Source of the DNA: Capitella teleta
Lineage: Eukaryota; Annelida; Polychaeta; Capitellidae
Assembly: GCA_000328365.1 (NCBI GenBank)
Contig: KB310457.1
Coordinates: forward strand, 20,145-84,144
Reading direction: 5' to 3'
DNA: 64,000 nt
Positions 34,466 to 45,847 of the stretch are shown piece by piece. Each line of letters opens with the position of its first letter. Position 1 is the first letter of the stretch. Under the pieces are notes generated by a model. The model saw nothing but the letters and a program-made list of their open reading frames with translations. It did no database searches and was not told the DNA's origin. Both the position numbers and the translations under genes were made by a program.

Positions 34466-37400
34466 TTATACTTTGGTCCGTGGAGGGACTTCATCGATCC
34501 CGCTGACTATGAACTTAGTGCTCTTATCAATTTGCGTCTGAGATCCAATCCATCGCAGTGGGATCCAAGGCAAGATGATCTCGATTACAGGCCGCGTATC
34601 TGACATAATATAGATCATAGAAATGGATGAGCATCCAACGCTATTCGATCTGAATGCACGCTGGGACTTAAGGAGCAATTGCAGCCAATTGGATTGCAGT
34701 TAGATTACACTTGATTGATTGGTTTGTGGGTTGCGTTACGTGGTTATGGTTGATTGGTTGGATGGGTGGTTGTTGCTTGGTGCTTGATTTGTTGTTGGTT
34801 GCTTAGTTGATTGGTTGATTGATTGATTGATTGATTAAATGCGAACTATTAAATATGTTACTTTTTTATTTTGTCCATAATTGAACATGCATGTAACATT
34901 ATTATGATATGTACAGATATTGGATAATTCTATAACCGATTCATTTTCTTTCTACCCAAGTTACTCTTTATGTGCAGATACTGTATTGGACTTCAAAGCC
35001 TTCATTTGGTGCATGCATAATTATAGTAATCTTGTCCGTCATATTTATTCATAATTATTAAATTATGGATCATACCGGACTTGGTTTAAGAGCAAAAAGC
35101 ATCTTATCATAGAATGCCTGAACGAAATGAGCAACTTCATACTTTTAAAGAATTACTCGAAAGTTGTTAGAACATATACATGTATATATGCACACCTGTT
35201 CATCGAAATTTCGTTGCTCAACAAGTTGAACATCGTGTTAGTAGACCAAAGATACTCTGCCATAGAGGACCCATGTACGGAGAAAGTTACAAGTTCTTTC
35301 TCCTCGATTCACTGCGTTATGATTCACAAGCTTGATTTTCTCTTCTCTCTTGTGAATGGTTTGAAACGAGCGTCTCTTTCAGCCAGAGGACCGTAGTACT
35401 TCCCGAAAGATATCGGAAAACCAGTCTCTATCGCATATGGCTCATCTGGGGGTCACACAATGGAGATGTGTTAGGTAACATGATCCGCCATATTGTACTC
35501 ACCTCCTTGTTCAGCTGGTCGGCCCAACACAGAGCAAGCAACAAGCGTCGCTATGACGACCAAGGCCATGATGATGTGGAGCCACCCAACTATGGTCACT
35601 TGGTTGTCCACTGGCGGATAAGAAAAACAAATATTTTGTTGTTTCATAAGCGCTACAATAATACGTAGTGGTGTTTCGAAGCGCTTAACCTAATGCCGTG
35701 CTTAATTGTACGCTATGCAGTTTAAGATCGATATGTGGAACTTCTATTCGGTCGAATTTCTTCCTATGTGGAGGCCATTTCGAATCACCGAGATCGTCTC
35801 AATCCGTCATCTCTGAGAAAAGTGTTAATTATTGACTAATTATACCACTAAGTGAGTTTGCCAGCCAATCAGCCTTGTGTATTTGGGTGCATAATCCGTG
35901 CACAGTGAACGCGTGTAAATAATCAAATAGCATAGATCACTCTCTAAAATACAATTTCATTACACCTCCGCTCATTGGCAGTCGTTAATTATAATTATTC
36001 TTACAAATCCAGATTCGCCGTGGGTAAAACTCTGATTCGGAATTTCACACACAGAGTGGGTCAAAAGTAGTCTACTAAACGATAAAAAAGGATCTCAATG
36101 CTTTCCAATGGTGCGACGCATTTCTGAGAAAGTGTTACATAACAGATCGCAGTGTAAAAATCACACACAGATAATAGAACCAAATATTTGGTATGGGTAG
36201 TCTAACATGTCATGCTGTTATTCCTATCATTTCTTTTTTAATTTCATCAACATATATGCCGATTTATTTCAATTAATACAGTGCACTCATCATTCCGCAA
36301 TATTTCCACTTTTTGGTTGTGGCAAACAGGGCCCCGGACCATGAATAAGCTTCATTGAATGCATAATTAAGGCAACGCTCTCGTTCTGTTGTTCTGTTTC
36401 AGAGTGCTATTGTTGTGACAATAGAACTAATGTTATCTCCTAAAACCAAAACAGAGCAGAGAGGTTGTATTGAAGTGCCATACGAGATGACATTCCATAA
36501 TGCTCGTTCAGGGGATCATCTGAATTTGCTCTCTTCGCGATCCACACCACTCGAATTTAAATGTTCCTCCCTCATTTAAACTTGACTTTTTTGTTTAATT
36601 TCTTTGTATAAATGGACGCAGAATAACATAGTCAATCCATACCAGGTAGTTATTTTTTTTGAATCATTGATACATTTTAGCAAATTTACAGTTTTGTTTT
36701 TAACATGGAGTAGATAGACTACTTTTGGCCCACTTTGAATATCTCAGGAAATGCACGTTGACTACACGCGCTATCTTCGCTGTTTAGCTATTCATCATCG
36801 TTTTTTAGCGATCCGGCATGTGATCCGAAATCAGCCAAAGGTTTCATTGCTATATACATTTGCGAATTGCAATAGATTTTAATTGGTGGAAATTCCATTG
36901 TTTTAGTAAGAAATATATCGTATGTGACTATTCATTGATACTAGAAATCGAATTATCAATTTATCGGGTTTTGAGAAGGATTTGTGGTGCTATCCGACAT
37001 CAAAATCATCAATCCGACATCAAAATCATCAATCCGACATCAAAATCATCAATCCGGGTTTACTCATGAAGTAGAAATATTTATTTTATGGCTCTAATAT
37101 AATTTCGATCGTCGTCTCGAATACTTTAGTTACAATTTTTCTTGGCTTAATTAATCAAGTTAAGTCACTCGGAAGTCGATAGTTATGCTCGGATAGATTA
37201 TGTTCTCGTGATTTTGCAGCCAAAATAACCGAAGTCAACTTTATCTTGTCGATTATCTGGCTCCGTATTCTCTTCTTTGGCTTGGACATCTTCGTCGCCA
37301 TTAATTTTCTTCTGAAAGGGTTTGTTTGCAACGACCAAGTGTTCAATTTTACTTTCACAGATCTCAAACTTGCTTGCGGTCATCCACGTTGGATTTGCAT

Positions 37401-38072
37401 TACAACAGCTGTTCATATGTTTTACCGCAACACATTATTATCTCCTGTGGGGTTTGGAAGGCAATAGAGGTTTCCCTCTTTTGCGATACATTGGTCACAG
37501 ATCACAGAATTCGGGAAGTACGTCGGCCCTCCCAGACGACATGGTTATAATTGCAGACAGGCGGTCAAAGCGACTGAGTTATCGGAGCCCGTGTTTATTT
37601 CTCGTTTTCTATTTAAAGATACGCTACTCTTGATCTGCGTGTCATCAGCGTTTCCTTTGTGAGAGATGTCGTATTTCTTTAAGATGTTCATTTGAGAGGA
37701 AAAGTACGTTTGGAAAAACAATGAAATAAATGCAGCAGCAAAAGTACTAATAATTCTAATACATTTTCGCCACGAACCCACTATTGAAGTGCGTAACTAA
37801 TTTCCACACTGATTTTTGAGAGGACGCAGCTGATTGGCTGACCCAGTTGGTTCAGTATCGCAAGAGTTAGGTCGTCGTTCATTGGTTGAAACCGTTAAGG
37901 AGGATGCCACTTAAGGAAATAAAATCGAATAAAATTAATGTTTGGATTCACAAACGGTGGCATTGAGGTATTTCGGTGATTCAACTAATTAAAGAAATGT
38001 CTTACCAACATATGGAATTAAGAATTCGAGATTGAGGAGTCTTTGTCGAAAGATGGAAGCGTATCCTTCCAT
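34466..38072 (-). CDS. Small single-pass membrane protein (102 aa), function unknown
   Basis: I do not recognise a family. Three exons: 38006-38072, 35503-35610, 34466-34599. The introns are GT-AG in phase 1, and the total is 309 bases or 103 codons. The first exon encodes MEGYASIFRQRLLNLEFLIP. The second encodes a clear membrane span, WLHIIMALVVIATLVACSVL (about residues 31-50). The third gives a mostly extracellular or lumenal C-terminus (RPVIEIILPWIPLRW, ending PPRTKV). It may be a signal-anchor protein. A possible donor (AAA|GTATAATT) just before the stop raises the idea that these exons belong to the collagen gene, but that donor is phase 0 and collagen exon 2 needs phase 1. The collagen gene also has its own signal peptide, so I keep them separate. 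Intron 1 (2.4 kb) holds a 20-base tandem repeat and the inverted copy of the Tc1/mariner-like element. Confidence 0.6.
34711..34837. repeat. TTGATTGATTGG-type low-complexity tract
   Basis: T/G-rich degenerate repeats ending in a clean (TTGA)n run near 34808-34837. It lies in the second intron of the small membrane gene. Confidence 0.85.
36052..36737 (-). mobile_element. Tc1/mariner-like non-autonomous element, copy B
   Basis: The ends are CAGAGTGGGTCAAAAGTAG on the left and, inward on the other strand, CAAAGTGGGCCAAAAGTAG on the right. Long stretches match the copy at 3788-4300 in inverted orientation (for example the GGATTGACTATGTTATT segment). At 686 bases it is the longer copy. The TA duplication is not clear on both sides, so it is older or damaged. 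There is no transposase frame. It sits in the first intron of the small membrane gene. Confidence 0.7.
36992..37055. repeat. Three-copy 20-base tandem repeat
   Basis: ATCCGACATCAAAATCATCA is repeated three times exactly, followed by a partial ATCCG. It is intronic. Confidence 0.95.
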
Positions 38073-38664
38073 TGTGCCGAAGGCCTTTGGTTTTCTTGGC
38101 GCCTGTGTGGTATATTTCGTATTTTATTTGATTGATTTGGAGTTTGAGTTTGGGGTAGGAACAGGTGCAATCAGAGCTCAATCAAACATTGCCATCTGTC
38201 ATTGTTCATGATTCATGACGTTGGATGACCCACTCTCACGGCTGATTGATTAATTTTATATTCCAATAAATACACATTTATATTAATTAATTAGGGTGGC
38301 ACTATTAAATTTCGATTTATGCAGGTGTCACCATCTAATTCTGTTTGTTTGACCGCAGTCAGGCAATCCGGACTGTATGATCTTCATTGAACAGATTTCA
38401 TAGGCGGCACCATGCATATAGGTCAAAGTTCACCAATACATGTATGAATTAAGCTTAAGCTGAAAACAGAACATTCTTTATACAATCATTATCTTGAGGC
38501 ATTTGTATTATAATATAATATTAAATTTATATATCCATTCAGCATTAACCAGTTTACATCTGAACGGTGCTGATCAGTTCCAGTTGTTGATGAGTTGCTA
38601 GCCCTACCTCCAAGAAAACAAAGAGAAGAAAGAAAAAAAGACAATAAGAGAGTATTTGCATCTA

Positions 38665-38670
38665 TTTATT
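38665..38670 (-). terminator. Polyadenylation signal for the PAN-VWD-Kunitz gene
   Basis: AATAAA on the minus strand about 55 bases after the stop codon at 38724-38726. Only about 600 bases separate this 3' end from the start of the small membrane gene, transcribed in the same direction. Confidence 0.7.
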
Positions 38671-38723
38671 CAAACTGTGTCACTTGGTGCCACTTATGAC
38701 AAAATCCAGTGGGGAAGTCCCCT

Positions 38724-41700
38724 TCACTGATAACCATGAAAAATAAACAAATAATTAAGAATGCCATAGCGTAAAACTATAGTGAAACTCACGTATTTTT
38801 TACACCTGCTCGAACATGCATTCTTCGATTTGAAATTATTGGCGTTTCCACCACACCCTCCATAACTGAACTTCTTGCAGACATTCTTATTGATGTCGAA
38901 GTAATAACGCGTCGTAAAATCGCCACACTCGCCTCCCTCCGGGCCCAACTTGCACTCGTCTGAGGTGAACAAGTGTTCATTTGGACACATGCACTGAAAC
39001 ATTTATGGTTTGCATGCACGAGAACTGACCAGGAAGAGTCGCAGCTGTGCACGATGTGACGCATTCAACTTCAGTCTTGAAGTTGTTTCCATTTCCACCA
39101 GTTCCATGGAAGTCGAACGGGTAACACCTTCCCTTGCTTGCTCTGAAGAAGTATCGGGTTTCTGACATTCCGCCAATCCCTTCATCCTTGCCCAATATAC
39201 AGTCATTGATGTTGACTGAAGACCAAATTGCGTACACGAATAATATAGTTGAATACTAAATGTTTCACTCACATTTCCTCTTGCACTTGTAGTCAACGTT
39301 CTCAGTACCATAATCGCATGCAGTACATGTTTTACCTTCTGTGGATTCGACGCAATTGTCTGCACTGTTTCCTATCTTAGAGAGTCCGCATACAGCTATT
39401 GATGAGCACCCAGATTTGAATGAGAGAAGCTTGCCATCCCTTGAAACTTTTACTTGCTTTAGGCAAATGCTTGGACTCTTGGAACGAATAAAATATCAAC
39501 CAGAGATAATCTAATTCATGATTACTTACATCGCCTTCGGGGCAAACTCTCAGTTCACCCTTACACTCGTCTTTGGAAGCGGCTTCGCAAGTGACGCATA
39601 ACAGTTGCTCATTCTCTTGTTCTTTGCAAGGCGGATCCAAATCTGCATATTGTGGATACATTAGGGGCGTAGCTAGGGCTAAATGTGCGTAACTAACCAA
39701 TACATTGATTGTCGTAGAAAACATGCGGTGGGTTGCAGTAGCAGTCTCGGATTCCGCCTTCCGAGCCACACTCTTCGTTGGCATTGCATAAGCTTTCTTG
39801 GCATACCAAGTCACCGCCTTCCTCTTCGCACGTGCAATCCTTTGTGCAATCTTCGGATTTGTATGATTCACCGACGTTGATGTAGACGCCACCCTGCTCA
39901 GGAACCTTGCAGCCGCAGTTGGATTCGTCGAAGCACTTGCTCTTGCCGTCGTAAATCTTGCCTTCCTCACAGAAGCAGCCTTCTTCGCAAGCGTCGGTGT
40001 CTCCACACATTTCGCCTTTGGGATCCTTGCAACTCGGCATGCAGATGCTTTCACACTTCTGGTACACCATTCCCTCGCCACACTCCAGGGCTAACATCAT
40101 AATCATTCATAAAACCCCCGAAATGACGAATGCCCGTGCTGCACTCACGACAGAAGGTTTCGCTTCTCCAGCGATTTGCTATTCCATAGGCTGCTCTACA
40201 AACCTTGGACAGTGAGAGAGCATGTTCGCAGATGGTTACCTTATATTCATTCAAATGACATGCATCATAGACACAGTTCTCAAAGATGGTTTTGGCTTGT
40301 TCATCAGGCATCGACTTCATACATGGCTGATATAAACATAAGCTCCAATGATCATACAATATTGCATGCATAACTTGCATTTACTTACACCAAATGGCCC
40401 ATCAGTGTCCTTGAGAATTTCACAATGTTCCTCGGCTTTTTTGGTTCTTTCATTCGAGCAGCCACTGGGGTTGGGTGGGTTGGGGCATGAAGCTTTACAC
40501 GAATCCTCGTTTTCATCAATGGAAGAAGTCCATGAATAACCAAACATATTCGCACTTGTAGCCTGCATAGGAAGTCAGTTGCAGACAATGTCCCTCAGCG
40601 TAATCAGCCCCCAAACCAATTTTCCGGGCTTAGCTCTGGGATAAGCCTCCATGCAGAGGTCAGAATCGCCAATTGTCCAGTCATCATCTGCTACATCATT
40701 GGCATCACCGCAGATACCACACATTTTTTCTTTCAGGGCAATGGGAGCGTGGACAGAGACTCGCGAGATCCCGTCCCAGCCAATCTGAGGTCCTTGGTCA
40801 ATGGTCACCCACTGCAAAGGATTGTGATTCGCCACTCACACAAATGATAAAGACCAACCAGACTGGATGGAGTGGCAGTAATTGAGACACCTTCGACGGG
40901 CGACTGGGGGAAACCGAGAAGCGGGTGACCATTCACCTTCACTCGACGTCCGAGCATAAACGTGATGGTCTGCAGGGTTAAAAGATGAGCTGAGCCCACT
41001 CAGGGACACTAAGGCGCTTACCGTGTCACCGTCGTACACTTTGATGGTCACCTCGCGAACCCTGGAAACTGCCTCGCTGGGGTAGTTACGGTCATTGTTG
41101 ATGATGACCTCCCAGGAAGGATCACCAGCTGGAAACCTATCCTTGCAGTTATCTCTGGCCAAGGTGTACTTGCAAGTGCCCATGAAGTCTAAACTCTTGC
41201 CGTCGAACGAGAAGCAGTGAGGATCTCCAATGCAGTAGCACATCTCGCTACCTGAAGATGTATCCATTTGATAATAGATACCGTTATGTGCGGATAACTA
41301 TCATGACATTCGTTCATAATTGTACCATGGCATCTGATATATTTATTTTGATACTGCATCCAGGAAAACCGGCTGAAGTCATTAAAAAAAGTATCCTACG
41401 AATGGTAGTGAGTTTTCCGCCCTGACATCCTGACAAGTCGTAATAATCCCATCCAGGGTAAGAGCCGAGAGCTGTATCGTCACTGAAGGGAAGCAAATTG
41501 GTGATTAGAAGAAATGTCAGAATTGTGTACTATAGTGTAGGCTATGCATTGAAACACGGGTTGATCCAAATTCAAAGTATTTAGCCTCTTACGTGTTTAC
41601 TGCTTGAGCATGACATTCACGAGTTGCTGGATGATACTCAATGGATTTGGTGAGAAACCTCACTTCATTCCTAGCAAGATCTTTGCAATGTTCAAGGTCA

Positions 41701-43694
41701 ACATTGTAATAAACAGCGAGGTTGTTCCCCCCAATACCAGAGCCAACCACCGGGCCTTGCCAAGTTCCCGATGGACATCCAGGCGCTGGAAGAACACAGG
41801 GAAATCAGTCATGATTGTGTTTATTTTGAAGAGTTTATTGTTATCCTAATTATTATCATTATATATCGTATATCATTATCGAACATTGAATCAATTTGAC
41901 ACTCACTGCGGCATGTGATCTCGTAGTACGTCCAATCTGCAAACGTACTCAGAGCTACGTTCGATCTATCGACCCTCTGAAGCTGGCATGTGCCTGTGGC
42001 TGGTTGACTGAAATATGAAGAAATGGCAGATTGTACCCTTTTGCAATTATGCAGTCAGATTTACACTAATTAATAAGCCACAATGCTCATGTATCCTTGG
42101 AGAAAATTTCAGGTCGGTCAGTGGTGTATAATTATTTATATTCCACACAAAATTGTCACACAGACAAAGAGTGATCAGCTGAACTCCATGCACACAAATA
42201 TAGGTCAATGGGAGTCACGTGATGCATAGAGATAACCACATCTCCCTATTATCCATCAGACAAGCTTAAGTTATCATACTAGAATTAAATATTTGCTCAC
42301 AGATCGAAAGAAATACATTTGAATGTAGTTTCTGATCGGCAAGCTTCTTCGCATTGGCTGAGTGTTCGACCTTTGAGAATGACCAAATTGTTTTCAGGTA
42401 GACCCATGCCGGCCATGGGGCCGACAAGCGGACATTCAGATTTGTCTCGAGGATCTGTAAGTAAACGTTCATATCAATAACTGTCTTACACAATAAAACC
42501 GCATGTATCATTGCGTCATTCTCTCAATTAATTAGCTTTAGTAATCTACCGAACGATGAATGCTTACCATTGTCACATACTATTTCGAGGTACTTGTATG
42601 GGGGTGAAGCAATCAAATAGCTGTCATGACGATCTCCCGCGGATAGGGAGCAAAAATTGATGTCGTCGCGATAGTCAACGGAGCGACAGAGGAAGGAGTC
42701 TTCGTCCTCGCACGCTGCTTGGCACTCATCCTGACTGAAGCCTTCAACAGTCCTTGTGTTGATATCCTTCAGCCCCATTCCGGGAAAACGCTCCCAACGG
42801 CATCCATCGGGCAGGTCGGCCGCAGCCACAGCTGAGAATCAACATACTTTGTATAAGAAAGATAGAGAGATGTCAAAGCATCACCAGACACATCTGGGAA
42901 CTCTGTCTTCAAAATCAAAAATACATTTCTGCATCAGGGCAGAGAAACTGCGTCTGAAGCACTGAAGATTGAGTTGAAAAGGAAGCGAAATATATTACTA
43001 AACGCAACTTTGAATTTCCCATAAAGAGAGAGACTAAATTTACACCAGAGAAACATACAACAAAAACTTGAATAATATGTAAAAGAAAACAATTTTTTTA
43101 CACAAGAGAGCAATTCTTAAATTTCCTTAAAACGAGTTACATTTTGGACACAACCCTATTCTGTTAAAAACGTGTTTTATTTCAATAAGCAACCACTCGA
43201 ATGCTCGTGTTGAGCCAAAGTTTTAACAAGAGCGATGTTGTAAATGACGAACACCATCGTCTTTTTTGTTTTTGATTTGTTTGTTTTTTTTTCCCCCCAA
43301 AAAAGTTGGAACCTTTCTTTAGTCCTTGTTCGTGGTCTGCAGTGCCGTCTGCACCGAACGCGGGGTTCCTTTTTCCGCATCAATACGCGATTCTCAAATT
43401 AATTATTCGTTATCACTTGATATCTCTCACTCGTAGATCATGCGATGAAATTTAGGAATGAACGCTTAATAAATTCAGGTTAATTAAAAAATTAATTAAA
43501 AACTGAGATGCTTTATAACCAAAAGATAAATCTTTACACTTTGGATAACTATGTACATGTATATTAATGATACTGCGAACAGCACATGGTACATGAGCTT
43601 TTTAATTGTACATTGAACTTAAAATAGGTGACATTCAAACTTTCATCTCACCTAAGGCAGTCGCGAGGAGAGCGATTCTCACCAATGTCATCAT
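38724..43694 (-). CDS. Secreted mosaic protein: PAN x3, VWD-C8-TIL, Ly6/uPAR, Kunitz x2 (921 aa)
   Basis: Probable secreted, disulfide-linked matrix, mucus or defence protein. Seventeen coding exons: 43652-43694, 42568-42831, 42301-42454, 41907-42007, 41593-41785, 41427-41482, 41022-41251, 40859-40969, 40617-40811, 40389-40562, 40149-40326, 39698-40090, 39530-39642, 39273-39477, 39030-39215, 38793-38959, 38724-38726. They total 922 codons. Signal peptide about 1-19. PAN/apple modules lie at about 25-100, 108-187 and 190-270, ending YKYLEIVC, WTYYEITC and YYDLSGC. VWD (271-450) has CIGDPHCFSFDG and CGICGD. C8 (460-566) has CVYDAC. TIL starts at about 567 (CGEGMVYQKC). A VWC-like stretch and a Ly6/uPAR-like module (698-803; LLCVTC, SGCSSIAVC) follow, then Kunitz modules at about 808-858 and 868-918. 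The first Kunitz lacks one cysteine pair. The stop codon is the first triplet of the last exon. Donors after exons 8 and 9 (GTTGGT, GTTTGG) are weak, so those two joins are less certain. Confidence 0.86.
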
Positions 43695-45406
43695 GATGTC
43701 AGCGCGGGCGCAATTAAACTGGCGGTGTTCTCTGCTATATAGTATATGTCAATCAGATCCAATCTAGTTTATAGAGAGCAAGTTTTAATTATTTTTTATT
43801 GGCGCAGTCACTAATTATTGGTATAATCAATATACTAAACAAATAATTTATTAATATATGCGACGGATAATTAATATACATGGAGACCATGAGGTACCAG
43901 ATGCCAAAAAAAGAGAGGAAATTCTGTAAACAATTAGTTCCAGGGCCATGCTTAATTTGAGTGGGCTAGGACATGATCCCCCATTAATTAACAATTAATT
44001 TATTCCTTAATTGTTCTTGCTCAGGACCTATTAAAACATAGGCCTCACACACTGACGACCGCTGCAATGGGATAAAAATGAATGTTTGAAATAGTGTTGC
44101 TATTTTGGAATCCTCAACCCGGGGGGAGGATCTCGCCATAGGTTTTCTCGTATTCTTAACACCCAGCAATAGATTTGATTTGTTTTAGACTTTACTATGT
44201 TTATTTTTATGTCATATTGCATGCGAAATAATTATTATATGGTTATAATCTTATGTTAGATCCAACACATGCAACATGTATATGCAATGTAATGGTCTTG
44301 CCTGTACAGCTCGCCTATCCTTATGAAAAATACCCTTTCACTAACAATACTATTGCAATAGTCTAAGTTTTACATGACAACATCTACAAATCAAATATAA
44401 CGTCACTAGTTGTTGATACCTCTACAATTATTCCCCTTTTCAACTTTTTTTGTTGCTGTGACGCTGGCCTGATTCCACGAAAGCCGTAAAATTTCAATGT
44501 CAACTTCCTAGAAGCACGTCATGGACATTGTAAACGATCCAGGATGACATCGAGAGAAAAAAAAAAAAAGAAAAAAAAGATTAACGCACTCGTTGCTAAT
44601 ACAATCGCACGCGTAAAACAAGCCATTCAATGAGCGGAGAAATAACACATTTATTGCCAACATGCAGATGCGCATCTGCTCGATTTTCTGTTGGCAGTTA
44701 TGCATAACGCCGCCACACTTCAGTCTTAATATCAAGTGTACAGAAAAATTATAGTTTTTTTTCGCAGGTTTCTGAGGTTCAAAAAGCGGTCGCTGTCACC
44801 GAGGGGGATGTTGATTCCTCCCATTAGTATGGTGTATCGGCTTGATCGCGGGACCTGCCCTGTGGTCTGTGAGGCCCATTGTGTAACACCCAGTTGGTGG
44901 TGTGGCCGTCACCTGCTCGTTAGACAATGCTATGAGGCCGTCATCTGAATCAAGGCGACTGAGCTTTTCAGTTCTAGATTCTTGCACATCATCTGTGCCG
45001 CCCGAATTAAAGTGTACTCATATGAATTGGGACCTAATTTTGTGTAAGTGATAACTTTTGACTATAAATAACTCACCACCAAATATACTCAATAAAATAT
45101 TTACTCATTCATTAAAAGGTCTTAGTCAATATATTGAAAGAATGCAAATCTATAATTACCCTGAAAGATGAACGATCCTTAATTGCTACATCTGTAATAA
45201 CAATAATAACAATATCTGATTTGGGAGTATTATTTAATAACATTTGTGTTTATTGCTGTTGTTGCTTTTATTATTGTGTTTCTTTGGATCATTATGATGC
45301 GTTTGACATGTTATAATTCTCTTACTTTAAGGTCACAATATTTCTCTTTTTCGTTTTTCATTTGTTCATTTTGATTATTTGTTTCAGTTCTCTTTTTGCC
45401 TTTATT

Positions 45407-45411
<5 letters not shown>

Positions 45412-45438
<27 letters not shown>
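45412..45438. repeat. (GT)n microsatellite
   Basis: Thirteen or so GT units followed by T-rich DNA. The opposite strand gives a His-Thr repeat frame that is not a gene. Confidence 0.95.
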
Positions 45439-45785
45439 TTTTTTGTTTTTTTGTTTTTCTTCTTTTTTTCTTTATTTTTCTTTTTCTTTCGGGTGGCTGG
45501 CGTGTCAGCGGCCGAAAGGCCATTACGTCAGTCTTCTAAGTAATATATTCAATGCTTACTCTTCTTCTTGCTTTTTACCACAATATATGATAAATTATTT
45601 TGTTTGTCTATAATGAAACCGTCAACAGAATTGTTTCGTTGTAGCATTTTATTCGTAATTTTTGCCGTTTATCTCACTGAATAATTTGCCGTCCATCCTA
45701 CTGAAATTCTGCCAATGATTTCCACTACTATGATTGTTGGCAGGCACGGTTCACGAAACATGAAAATCGGCAGTAGATGCCACAA

Positions 45786-45847
45786 GTATAACGCACTTGG
45801 TGATCATAACGCACACATCGGCATAACGCATTCAGCGACCATAACGT
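45786..45847 (+). repeat. Four spaced ATAACG motifs
   Basis: TATAACGC, CATAACGC, CATAACGC and CATAACGT follow each other at spacings of about 17-19 bases. The same core recurs elsewhere in the window. It may be a subterminal motif array of a transposon, a decayed minisatellite, or a Myb-type binding cluster. Confidence 0.6.

Noticed and set aside
36992-37055. CRISPR-like array
   Set aside because: Head-to-tail 20-base tandem repeats without spacers in an animal intron.
34466-38072. Joining these membrane exons to the collagen gene as a membrane-anchored collagen
   Set aside because: The last possible donor is phase 0 and collagen exon 2 needs phase 1. The collagen gene has its own signal-peptide exon that fits exactly.
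38960-39029. A 36-base intron before the second Kunitz module using the TTTCAG acceptor near 38996
   Set aside because: That acceptor gives the wrong phase. The CTCAG acceptor at 38960 gives a 70-base intron and keeps the frame.
40812-40858. A roughly 30-base intron from the GTGTGAG donor
   Set aside because: No phase allows the VWD frame to continue. The upstream GTTGGT donor gives a 47-base intron in frame.
44796-44987. 63-codon minus frame as a LINE endonuclease piece
   Set aside because: No catalytic endonuclease motif is visible, and the resemblance is only to general composition.
45311-45613. Frames with HTHTHT or repeated CV residues
   Set aside because: Translation of the GT microsatellite and flanking T-rich DNA.
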